In this document: positions 1 to 6,808 of the stretch, piece after piece
Numbering within the stretch: position 1 is the stretch's first letter
Layout of the letters: every line of letters starts with the position of its first letter
Position numbers and translations under genes: made by a program
Assembly: GCF_014199615.1 (NCBI RefSeq)
Contig: NZ_JACHOB010000001.1
Coordinates: forward strand, 496,001 to 560,000
Reading direction: 5' to 3'
DNA: 64,000 nucleotides
From: Parvularcula dongshanensis
Lineage (GTDB): Bacteria > Pseudomonadota > Alphaproteobacteria > Caulobacterales > Parvularculaceae
The notes under the pieces: generated by a model
What the model was told of the DNA's origin: nothing
Database searches by the model: none
Seen by the model: the letters and a program-made list of their open reading frames with translations, nothing else

Positions 1-333
1 CGCGTGACCTTGGGCGTCGAGCGCGCGGCGGAGGGACCCGTCCTCAAGGTCCAGGTCGCCGACGACGGCCCCGGCATTCCCGACGGCAACCTCGAGACGA
101 TCTTCAAGCGCTTCTACACCGAGCGCCCCGCAGGCGCCGACTTCGGCAACAACTCGGGCCTGGGCCTCGCCATCTGCCGGCAGATCGTCGAGAGCCATGG
201 CGGGCGGATCTGGGCCGAGAACCGGATGAACGCGGAGCGCTCGGCGCGGATCGGCGCGATGTTCACCGTGCTGCTGCCGCTGCGGCGATCCGGCCAGGGC
301 CGCAGGGCCGGCGCCGAGCAGGAAGCCGCGTGA
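1..333 (+). CDS. Sensor histidine kinase, C-terminal fragment (ChvG-type)
   Basis: The gene is cut by the window edge; only about 110 C-terminal residues are present and the reading frame is open at base 1. They form the ATP-binding end of a two-component histidine kinase. DDGPGIP is the G1 box, IFKRFYTERP the F box, and NNSGLGLAICRQIVESHGG the G2 box. A short Arg/Gly/Ala-rich tail follows. The next gene, hprK, starts inside its stop codon (GTGA overlap). In alphaproteobacteria the kinase directly before hprK-EIIA-HPr is normally ChvG/BvrS, the envelope and acid sensor partnered with ChvI. The ChvG name rests on this context, since the sensor and dimerisation domains lie outside the window. 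Confidence 0.85.
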   Translation, partial: RVTLGVERAAEGPVLKVQVADDGPGIPDGNLETIFKRFYTERPAGADFGNNSGLGLAICRQIVESHGGRIWAENRMNAERSARIGAMFTVLLPLRRSGQGRRAGAEQEAA

Positions 334-830
334 GGAACGAGGCGCGCGCCCTGCCCGGCACGGCCGTCGCGCTCGCCCTGAAAGACAGAAGCTCCCTACG
401 CGGCGTCCTCGTCACCGGCGCGCCCGGTTCGGGGAAGACGCGTCTCGCCCTCGAGCTGATCGAAGGCTGCCGCTGGGGGCGGAGCCGCCTGATCTCGGAC
501 GACGTCGTCACGGCGTGGGCCGAGGACGGGCGGATCGTCGCCGACGCGCCCGAGCGCCTTTGCGGCCTCGTCGAGCTGCGCGGGACGGGCCTCGCCCGGA
601 TCGAGCCATCGGGACCGACGCCGCTCTTCGCGGTGATCGCGCTCGAGGATCGAGGGCGCCTGCCGCCCGAGCGCCGGGTCCATCCCCTCGGCCCGGACGG
701 CCCCGCCCTGCCGCTCTTCGCCTGGCAGGGGCGGGCGGCGGGCCTTCTGACCTTCCTCCGTTCGGTCGCGTCTGGACATTCGGCGACGGCTGGGCACGAT
801 GCCGTCTCGCCAGGAACAGGAACCCCATGA
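330..830 (+). CDS. hprK: HPr kinase/phosphorylase, short alphaproteobacterial form
   Basis: A 166-residue protein expected to phosphorylate and dephosphorylate the regulatory serine of HPr. The Walker A loop GAPGSGKT is at residues 30-37, followed by a LISDD stretch, and VELRGTGLARI matches the HprK signature region. It has only the C-terminal catalytic domain; Firmicute HprK is about 310 residues, and the short form is usual in alphaproteobacteria. The GTG start at 330 overlaps the kinase stop. The stop overlaps the ATG of the EIIA gene (ATGA at 827-830). This coupling with EIIA and HPr points to a regulatory, non-transporting phosphorelay. Confidence 0.9.
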   Translation: MRNEARALPGTAVALALKDRSSLRGVLVTGAPGSGKTRLALELIEGCRWGRSRLISDDVVTAWAEDGRIVADAPERLCGLVELRGTGLARIEPSGPTPLFAVIALEDRGRLPPERRVHPLGPDGPALPLFAWQGRAAGLLTFLRSVASGHSATAGHDAVSPGTGTP

Positions 831-1246
831 TCGGAATCGTCGTCGTCAGTCACGGCAACCTCGCGCGGGAGCTGATCGCCGCGGCGGAGCACGTGGTCGG
901 TCCGCAGCCCGGCATGGAGGCGGTCTGCATCGGACCGGACGACGACATGGAGCAGCGGCGCGCCGACATCTCGGAGGCCGCGCGCCGCGTCGGCGGCGAG
1001 GACGGGGCGGTGATCCTGACCGACATGTTCGGCGGCACGCCCTCCAACCTCGCCATCGCGGTGATGGAGAAGGCCCGCTCCGAGGTGATCGCGGGCGTCA
1101 ACCTACCCATGCTGATCCGCGTCGCGCCCGAGAGCTTCCGTCGGACGGCGGACGTTCAGGCCGCCGCCGCCGCCGCGCACGAGGCGGGCCGGAAGTACGT
1201 CAACGTCGCGTCCTGGGTGCTGTCGGGGCGGCAGGAAAGCGCGTGA
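827..1246 (+). CDS. PTS EIIA component, mannose family (regulatory)
   Basis: A 139-residue cytoplasmic phosphocarrier of the mannose/fructose EIIA family. The phosphorylatable histidine is His9 in VVSHGNLA, and TDMFGGTPSNLA is the conserved glycine-rich motif of the fold. No EIIB, EIIC or EIID permease genes are nearby, so a regulatory role downstream of HPr is more likely than sugar uptake. Start at the ATG overlapping the hprK stop; its own stop overlaps the GTG start of HPr at 1243. The four overlapping genes are almost certainly one transcript. Confidence 0.92.
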   Translation: MIGIVVVSHGNLARELIAAAEHVVGPQPGMEAVCIGPDDDMEQRRADISEAARRVGGEDGAVILTDMFGGTPSNLAIAVMEKARSEVIAGVNLPMLIRVAPESFRRTADVQAAAAAAHEAGRKYVNVASWVLSGRQESA

Positions 1247-1515
1247 CCGCCGAGGGCCGGGTCACGGTCTGCAACCGCAAGGGCCTTCACGCGCGCGCCG
1301 CCGCCAAGTTCTGTACCTTGGCGGCAGGGTTCGACGCCGCGACCACGGTGACCAAAGATCAGACCACGGTCGGCGGCGCCTCGTTGATGGCGCTCCTGAT
1401 GCTGGGCGCCGCCAAGGGCTCGGAACTCACGATCCGTGCGGAAGGGCCCGAGGCCGACGAGGCCGTCGCCGCCCTGACCGATCTGGTCGAGGCGCGCTTC
1501 GGCGAGGAGGACTGA
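1243..1515 (+). CDS. ptsH: HPr phosphocarrier protein
   Basis: A 90-residue HPr. The EI-dependent phosphorylation site is His16 in NRKGLHARAA. The regulatory serine for HprK is Ser47 in GGASLMALLMLG. Both sites are intact, so this HPr can carry both phosphorylations, consistent with hprK two genes upstream. The GTG start at 1243 overlaps the EIIA stop. Last gene of the operon; a hairpin terminator follows immediately. EI (PtsP or PtsI) is not in the window. Confidence 0.93.
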   Translation: MTAEGRVTVCNRKGLHARAAAKFCTLAAGFDAATTVTKDQTTVGGASLMALLMLGAAKGSELTIRAEGPEADEAVAALTDLVEARFGEED

Positions 1516-1543
1516 CCCCGCCGAGGCGCGTTCGCGGCGGGGT
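1515..1543. terminator. Bidirectional hairpin terminator between HPr and amidohydrolase genes
   Basis: A perfect 9-bp inverted repeat (ACCCCGCCG at 1515-1523, CGGCGGGGT at 1535-1543) with an 11-nt loop fills the 31-bp gap between two convergent stop codons. There is no U-tract, so strength is uncertain, but its position suits a shared terminator. Confidence 0.6.
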
Positions 1544-1546
1544 CCG

Positions 1547-2842
1547 TCAGTCCCGATAGGCGAAGGGCCGGTCCCCGCGCGTCAGGTCCCGGTAGCGCTC
1601 GGTGAGGGCCTTCTGACGGTTCTCGAGGCTCATCTCTTCGCCGTCGATGAAGACCGCGACGGGGTTGCTCGTGACCTCGAGCGGATCGCCGTCCCAGACG
1701 ACGAGGTCGGCCGTCCGTCCCGGCCCGATCAGACCGAAGCGGTCGTCCTGGCCCCAGATGCGGGCGGGACCCATCGTGATCGCCGAGAGCGCCCCGTTAT
1801 AGGACATCCCGTTCGCGACCGCGTTGCCCGCGAGCTGGGTCAAGAGGCCGAGATTGTGCGTGTAGGCGATGTCGTCGTCGTAGAAGGCCACGGTCACGCC
1901 CGCCGCCTCCAGGATCGCCGGCGCCTCGAGCGTCGCGCCGAGCTGCTCGAACTGGTAGGGCAGGTTCTTCACCGGGTCGACGACGACCGGCACGCCCGCC
2001 GCGGCGATCTCCTCGGCGACGAGGTGCGCCTCGGCGGCGCCGTAGATCACGAGGTCGATGCCGTACTCTTCGGCCATCGCCAGCACCCGTTTGATGTCCG
2101 ACGCGCCGTTGACGAAGGCGAGCATCTTCTGCTCGCCGGTCAGCAAGGGCACGAGCGCGGCGGCGTCGGCGGCCGCGAGCCGGCCCGCCTCGTAGGTCTC
2201 GGCGTAGCGGTCGGGATCGTCCTGGTAGGCGCGGGCGTCGGCGAGCGCGCGGCGCAGGCGCGCCATCGCGGCGAGCCGGCTGTCCCCTTCCCGCGCGGCG
2301 CCGGCATAGCCGAGCGACACGGTCTGGGCGACGCAGCGCTCGACGATCGGCTCGTCGCCGCCGGACAGCGTCACGACCATCCCGCAGCCGCCGAAGAGGT
2401 CGTCCCCGGGATCGGGCGCGACGTAGGCCCGGGTGACCCCGGCGGCCCGGGCGACCGGGATCGCGGTCGTCGCCTCGTAGAAGCCGTCGGCCGCGTCGAA
2501 GGAGACCGACAGCCCGACGTCCTCTTCGGCCGAGCGGTCGTTCCCTTCCCGGTTGAGGCCGATCTCCTCGAGCCCGAGCGCCGAGACGGCGGCGAAGAGC
2601 CCCGGCGTGACGTAGCCGCCGGCCGCGTCGATGACCTCGGCGTTGGACGGGATTCGGACGTTCGGCCCCATCGCCTCGATCCGGCCGCGGCGCACGACGA
2701 TGGTGACCCCTTCGGCATCGGCCGGAGACGACGCCGTGCCCGTCATCAGCGCGCGGGCGTTGGTGATGGCGTAGGTCTGCGCCTGCGCGGCGGCGGCGAG
2801 GAGGCTCGCCGACGCGGCGGTTGCGAGGAGCGTTCTGATCAT
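1547..2842 (-). CDS. Exported amidohydrolase-fold protein lacking the HxH metal motif
   Basis: A 431-residue protein with an N-terminal signal peptide (MIRTLLATAASASLLAAAAQAQ) and the imidazolonepropionase/prolidase-like amidohydrolase frame: TITNAR-like start, VIDAAGGYVTPGLF, and the C-terminal GRTADLVVWDGDPLEV. Where active members read TPGLIDxHxH, this one reads TPGLFAAVSALGLEEI, so both metal-binding histidines are missing and no clear later ligand set is visible. It may be a catalytically dead subunit or chaperone of the paralogue encoded just upstream. Start chosen at ATG 2842 because AGGAAGGA lies about 10 nt ahead; another ATG at 2869 overlaps the upstream stop. Probably one operon with 2866-4269. 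Confidence 0.85.
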   Translation of the reverse strand: MIRTLLATAASASLLAAAAQAQTYAITNARALMTGTASSPADAEGVTIVVRRGRIEAMGPNVRIPSNAEVIDAAGGYVTPGLFAAVSALGLEEIGLNREGNDRSAEEDVGLSVSFDAADGFYEATTAIPVARAAGVTRAYVAPDPGDDLFGGCGMVVTLSGGDEPIVERCVAQTVSLGYAGAAREGDSRLAAMARLRRALADARAYQDDPDRYAETYEAGRLAAADAAALVPLLTGEQKMLAFVNGASDIKRVLAMAEEYGIDLVIYGAAEAHLVAEEIAAAGVPVVVDPVKNLPYQFEQLGATLEAPAILEAAGVTVAFYDDDIAYTHNLGLLTQLAGNAVANGMSYNGALSAITMGPARIWGQDDRFGLIGPGRTADLVVWDGDPLEVTSNPVAVFIDGEEMSLENRQKALTERYRDLTRGDRPFAYRD

Positions 2843-2865
2843 GGCGCTGTTCCTTCCTGCCGGTC

Positions 2866-4269
2866 TCATTGCCCGGCCCCGCCGGTGCCGCCATTGCCGC
2901 GCTGCCCGAGCTCGAAGTCGGTCCGCGGGCTGACCGCCGGATCGTTCGCGTCGTACATCAGCGCGCCGTCGATGAAGACCCGTTCGGCCTTGGTGTAGAC
3001 GGAGAAGGGGTCGCCGTCCCAGACGACGAGGTCGGCCATCTTGCCGGGCTCGATCGTGCCGGTCTCGTCGAGGATGCCCATCGCCTTGGCAGGGTTCGCG
3101 GTGATCCAGGCGATCGCCTGCTCGGGCTCGATGTCGATGCCGAAACGCGCCCCGTCCGCCATCGCCTTCGCCGCCTCCTGATTGAGGCGCTGAATGCCGA
3201 GCTCGGAGTCCGAGTGGATGACCGCGCAGCCGCCGGGCTGTGCCACGACGAGGGCGGCGTTGGCGGGCGTCGCGTCGTAGGCTTCGAGCTTGAAGCCCCA
3301 CCAGTCCGCCCAGATCGCGGCGCAGACGTCGTTCTCCGCCAGGAGGTCGGCGACCTTGTAGGCCTCGACCGCGTGGTGGAAGGCCGAGACCTTGAAGCCG
3401 TACTCTTTCGAGAGGTCGAGGATCTGCGCTATCTCGTCGGCGCGGTAGCAGTGCATGTGCAGAAGGACGTCGCCCGACAGCACGCCCGCGATCGTCTCGT
3501 TCGCGAGGTCGCGCGCGGGCGGGTCGCCTTCGGGGTTGTTCTCGTACTTGGTCCAGCCGCGCGCATACTCCTTGGCGGCTTGGAAGCCCTCCCTGTAGCC
3601 GCGCATGTTGCCCATGCGGGTCGAGGGGCCGCCCTGATCGCCGTAGACCCGCTTGGGGTTCTCGCCGCAGGCCATCTTCATGCCGTAGGGCGCGCCGGGG
3701 AACTTCATCGCCTGCACCGTCCGCGCGGGCACGTTCTTGAGCACGACCGAGCGGCCGCCGAACAGGTTCGCCGAGCCCGGCAGGATCTGAAGCGACGTGA
3801 CCCCGCCCGCGAGCGCCCGGGTGAAGCCCGGGTCCTGCGGCCAGACCGAGTTCTCGGCCCAAACGCCCGCCGTGTTGGGCGCGGTCGCCTCGTTCCCGTC
3901 CGAGGTCGAATCGAAGCTCGGCGAGGGGTAGACGCCGAGGTGGCTGTGAATGTCGATGACGCCTGGCGTGATCACCTTGCCGGCCGCGTCGACCTCGGTG
4001 ATCCCCTGCACCTGGCGCACGTCGTCCGCGGCACCGACCCGCACGATGCGTCCGCCCGAGACGGTGACGACGCCGTTCTCGATCCGCTCGCCGGTGCCGG
4101 TCAGGATGGTGGCGCCTACCAGGCTGAACGCGTCCGAGGGGTAGGGCTCATAGGTCGAGGGGAAGGGGTCCGGGTTCGGAAGATCCGCCTTTGGGCCGCC
4201 ATCTCCGCAGGCAGCGAGCCCAACCATCGCGGCGAGCATCAGCCCCGCCGTCCACGCCGATCGTCCCAT
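2866..4269 (-). CDS. Amidohydrolase lipoprotein (imidazolonepropionase/prolidase-like)
   Basis: A 467-residue metal-dependent hydrolase with a lipoprotein signal (MGRSAWTAGLMLAAMVGLAAC, lipobox LAAC), so probably membrane-anchored in the periplasm. Metal-site elements look intact: IDIHSHLG with His108 and His110, LLHMHCYRADE, SAFHHAVEAYK, and a late Asp in VIHSDSELGIQ. PGKMADLVVWDGDPF closes the family pattern. Likely substrates are peptides or amides such as Xaa-Pro dipeptides, which sequence cannot settle. Start at ATG 4269 with GGAAGGG upstream; an upstream in-frame extension lacks a signal peptide. The downstream paralogue seems to have lost these ligands. Confidence 0.88.
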   Translation of the reverse strand: MGRSAWTAGLMLAAMVGLAACGDGGPKADLPNPDPFPSTYEPYPSDAFSLVGATILTGTGERIENGVVTVSGGRIVRVGAADDVRQVQGITEVDAAGKVITPGVIDIHSHLGVYPSPSFDSTSDGNEATAPNTAGVWAENSVWPQDPGFTRALAGGVTSLQILPGSANLFGGRSVVLKNVPARTVQAMKFPGAPYGMKMACGENPKRVYGDQGGPSTRMGNMRGYREGFQAAKEYARGWTKYENNPEGDPPARDLANETIAGVLSGDVLLHMHCYRADEIAQILDLSKEYGFKVSAFHHAVEAYKVADLLAENDVCAAIWADWWGFKLEAYDATPANAALVVAQPGGCAVIHSDSELGIQRLNQEAAKAMADGARFGIDIEPEQAIAWITANPAKAMGILDETGTIEPGKMADLVVWDGDPFSVYTKAERVFIDGALMYDANDPAVSPRTDFELGQRGNGGTGGAGQ

Positions 4270-4357
4270 GCGTCGCCCTTCCGTCTCGTGCTCGGCGCGA
4301 CACTGGCGCAGCGACGTGCCCCTGCCAAGGCGTCGGGCGCAGAACAGGGCCGTCGAC

Positions 4358-4382
4358 GGAACAGGCACCCGCCCCTCGTGTT
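4358..4382 (+). promoter_or_regulatory. EcfG-type general stress promoter candidate
   Basis: GGAAC at 4358-4362 is followed after 16 bp by TGTT at 4379-4382, one mismatch from the alphaproteobacterial EcfG consensus GGAAC-N16/17-CGTT. The distance to the start codon at 4419 suits a promoter for the small acidic protein gene. Confidence 0.45.
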
Positions 4383-4418
4383 CTGGAAACATTGAAGACG
4401 ATACTAGGAGACTTAGAC

Positions 4419-4610
4419 ATGAGCGATCCGCAAGACGCCATGAACGCCTCGCTCGACCACCTGCGCGAGGAAGCGACCGACGACGAACAGCGCGATCAGG
4501 TCGACATCGAGCGCGGCGACGCCAAGAACATGAAGGAAGCGGCCGACGACGCGGATTCCGAGCAAGGGATCGGCGCCGGCGTCAAATCCTCCGGCGACGT
4601 GAAGAACTAA
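4419..4610 (+). CDS. Small acidic hydrophilic protein, possibly stress-induced
   Basis: A 63-residue, highly charged protein with no signal peptide, membrane segment or cysteine. It is rich in Asp, Glu, Lys and Ala (EEATDDEQRDQVDIERGD; C-terminal GAGVKSSGDVKN), suggesting a disordered or helical stress protein. I do not recognise a named family. AGGAG sits 8 nt before the ATG. An EcfG-like promoter upstream supports induction in the general stress response. The gene stands alone between a divergent lipoprotein gene and a GFA-family gene. Confidence 0.7.
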   Translation: MSDPQDAMNASLDHLREEATDDEQRDQVDIERGDAKNMKEAADDADSEQGIGAGVKSSGDVKN

Positions 4611-4653
4611 GGCGTCCCGACGCAAACGGAGAACCGAACGCGAGGAGGCATTC

Positions 4654-5145
4654 ATGCCCATGCTGCTGGAGGGGAAGTGCCGGTGCCACGCGGTCCGGTT
4701 CTCCGTTCGAAGCCATACCCCCGTCCCCTATCAACGGTGCTACTGCCGCATCTGCCGCAAGACGGCGGGCGGCGGGGGCTATGCGATCAACCTAGGCGCG
4801 CTGAACGATACCCTGAGCGTCGAGGGTGAGGAGCACACCGCCGTCTACCGCGCCGAGATCGACCGCGACGGATCTTGCGAGAGGAGTTCCGGCGAGCGGC
4901 GGTTCTGTACCGAGTGCGCGAGCGCCTTGTGGTTGTGGGACCCCAACTGGCCGGACCTCGTCCACCCGTTCGCGTCCGCGATCGACACGGACCTGCCCAC
5001 CCCGCCCTCCAGCGTGCACCTGATGCTGCGCTTCAAGGCGAGTTGGGTCGTCCCGCAGACGGGACCGGAGGATGCCTGCTTCGACCTCTATCCCGAGGAG
5101 AGCATCGCCGACTGGCACAAGGCGCGCGGCCTCTGGGTCGACTGA
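4654..5145 (+). CDS. GFA/CENP-V family zinc protein
   Basis: A 163-residue protein of the GFA family (glutathione-dependent formaldehyde-activating enzyme fold). The Zn-binding cysteines are visible: CRC near the N-terminus (EGKCRCHAVRF), then YCRICRKTAGG, and RRFCTECASALW. The true glutathione-formaldehyde activity is doubtful for most family members; here only a zinc-bound fold can be claimed. Start at ATG 4654 with GAGGAGG 7 nt upstream. It converges on the SMR-like gene at 5151 with only 5 bp between, so transcripts probably overlap. Confidence 0.85.
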   Translation: MPMLLEGKCRCHAVRFSVRSHTPVPYQRCYCRICRKTAGGGGYAINLGALNDTLSVEGEEHTAVYRAEIDRDGSCERSSGERRFCTECASALWLWDPNWPDLVHPFASAIDTDLPTPPSSVHLMLRFKASWVVPQTGPEDACFDLYPEESIADWHKARGLWVD

Positions 5146-5150
5146 CAGCG

Positions 5151-5507
5151 TCAGCTGCGGGACAGAAGGACGATGCCCAGGATGACGAGGCCGACGCCGC
5201 CGAGCTTGGTCAGCGTCGCCTGCTCGCCGAGAAGCGTGATCGAGACGAGCGTGATCCCGATCAGCGCGGCGGAGGTCGTGACCGCGTAGGAGGTCGACAG
5301 GTCGAGGCTGCGCAGCGCCAGCACGTAGGCCCCGAGCAGCGTCATGCCGGACACGCCGGCGATCCAGGCCCAAGGCGAGGCCATCAGCTCGAAGGCGAAG
5401 CCGATCGCGGGGCGGGGCGTCACCGTCTGCATCAGGCGTTTGAGCGAAGCGTTGGTCGCGACGTTCGCGCAGACGGCGAGCCCGACCAGGAACCAAGCGG
5501 GGTTCAT
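5151..5507 (-). CDS. SMR/EamA-like small four-helix membrane protein (possible lipid-sugar flippase)
   Basis: A 118-residue integral membrane protein with about four hydrophobic helices. VCANVATNASLKRLM in helix 1, SYAVTTSAALIGIT in helix 3 and KLGGVGLVILGIVLLSR at the end resemble small multidrug resistance / ArnE-ArnF-type proteins. Its ATG overlaps the stop of the upstream GT-C glycosyltransferase (ATGA), and that gene overlaps the HAD-UbiA gene, so all three are translationally coupled. In this context a role flipping a polyprenyl-phosphate-linked sugar is more plausible than drug efflux. The flippase role is inference. Confidence 0.75.
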   Translation of the reverse strand: MNPAWFLVGLAVCANVATNASLKRLMQTVTPRPAIGFAFELMASPWAWIAGVSGMTLLGAYVLALRSLDLSTSYAVTTSAALIGITLVSITLLGEQATLTKLGGVGLVILGIVLLSRS

Positions 5508-6808
5508 GCAGACCTCTCAAGTCGTGCCAGGATCCGCGGCGCGGCGGCGCAGATCGCGAAGGCGGCGAGCGCCGCGATGAAGGGGTTGGAGGGGTAGTGA
5601 TAGCGGTCGCCCGCCACCACGATGGCGTGGACGCCCGCATAGTAGCCCCAAAGGACCAGGGGCGGCGCGGCGAGCACGGACAGCGCCTCGAGCGGCGCCC
5701 CCGCCTTGAGGCGAGCCGCGCTCCCCCACGCGACGAGGCCCATGCCGGCAAGTCCGAGGGCGAGGATCGCGAGCCAGTAGCCTTGGCTGACGAGCTTGAT
5801 CGGCAGGACCGCCCAGCCGCCGAGGCTCTGGGTGATGCCGGGCTCGTTCCAGGAGACGCCGATGGTCTCGCGCTCATGGGTCTCTAAGAGCTTGACGAAG
5901 AAGCCCTGAACCGTCCGCAGCGGGTTCGCCTTCATGTAGGCGATCGCTTCTTCCTTCAGGACGTGCGCTCGCGCCGTCTCGGACAGACCCTCCACCCGGT
6001 CGGGCAGCGGCATGTAGCCGTAGGTCGTGTCCGGATTGTTGCCCATCCACAGGTTCGGGCCGGCATTGGTCGAGATCAGGACCGGCTCGCCGAAGAGGCG
6101 TTGATTGCGGAGGGTCCAGGGCGCGATCGACGCGCCGGCGACGACGAGCGCGAGCACGGCGAAGAGGACGGGCCGCGCACTCAGGCGGCGCTGCGCGCAG
6201 AACTCGAGGCCGACGAGGAGGACCGGAAGGAGGAGCCCGGTCGGCCGCATGTAGCTCGCCGCCGCGACGAAGAGGCCGGTGAGGAGCGCGAGGGCCGGCC
6301 AGGTTCGGGTGCCGGGGCGCCAGGAGAGGAGCGCGGCGTTGACCGCGAGGCAGAAGAAGAGCTCGCTCTGCATCACGGTGGTGAAGAGGATGAGGCCCGG
6401 CCAGACGGCCGTGAGGACGCCTGCGGTCAGCCCCGCGGCCTCACCGAACCAGCGCCGCGCGAGGAGCGCGGTCGTCGCGACGACGCCGATCCCCGCGGCG
6501 AGGTTCATGACGAGGACGGCGCGCATCCCCTCGCCGAAGAGGGCGAAGCCGAAGGCGTAGGCCGCCGAGGGGCCGACCGGCCAGTAGGCGAAGGGCCGGT
6601 CGGCCACGACCCCGTAGACGCCGTGGCGGTGAAGGTTCAGCGCGCCCTGAAGGTAGATGTTGCTGTCCGAGACCGGAACGATCGGCACGAGGAGCGCCCA
6701 GGCGAGCCGGAGGGCGAGCGCGACGAGGCAGATGAGCGCGACCCGGGCGCCGAAGCTTGCGGGCGCGAGGGAGAGCGGGCGGCGGGCCGCCACCAGCGCC
6801 GCCCTCAC
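5504..6808 (-). CDS. GT-C/GT39-type membrane glycosyltransferase (ArnT/PMT-like)
   Basis: A 434-residue polytopic protein of the ArnT/PMT-2 class, which transfers sugars from polyprenyl-phosphate donors on the periplasmic side. A first hydrophobic helix is followed by the loop PIVPVSDSNIYLQGALNL, holding the acidic residue expected of the catalytic loop. Then come RPFAYWPVGPSAAYAF, many hydrophobic helices, and a periplasmic-like stretch NLWMGNNPDTTYGYMPLP. The C-terminal GDRYHYPSNPFIAAL resembles the end of other family members. Start is GTG 6808, which overlaps the stop of the HAD-UbiA gene (GTGA). Acceptor unknown: lipid A, a glycan or a protein are all possible. Confidence 0.8.
   Translation of the reverse strand: MRAALVAARRPLSLAPASFGARVALICLVALALRLAWALLVPIVPVSDSNIYLQGALNLHRHGVYGVVADRPFAYWPVGPSAAYAFGFALFGEGMRAVLVMNLAAGIGVVATTALLARRWFGEAAGLTAGVLTAVWPGLILFTTVMQSELFFCLAVNAALLSWRPGTRTWPALALLTGLFVAAASYMRPTGLLLPVLLVGLEFCAQRRLSARPVLFAVLALVVAGASIAPWTLRNQRLFGEPVLISTNAGPNLWMGNNPDTTYGYMPLPDRVEGLSETARAHVLKEEAIAYMKANPLRTVQGFFVKLLETHERETIGVSWNEPGITQSLGGWAVLPIKLVSQGYWLAILALGLAGMGLVAWGSAARLKAGAPLEALSVLAAPPLVLWGYYAGVHAIVVAGDRYHYPSNPFIAALAAFAICAAAPRILARLERSA

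Noticed and set aside
1547-3862. A single 771-codon open frame on the minus strand covering both amidohydrolases
   Set aside because: Its first 330 codons are an Arg/Gly-rich out-of-frame reading of the lipoprotein gene; only the last 431 are real protein.
2869-4395. Long open frame on the plus strand antisense to the lipoprotein amidohydrolase
   Set aside because: Composition is Arg/Asp/Val/Gly-rich with no domain pattern; such mirror frames are common in high-GC DNA.
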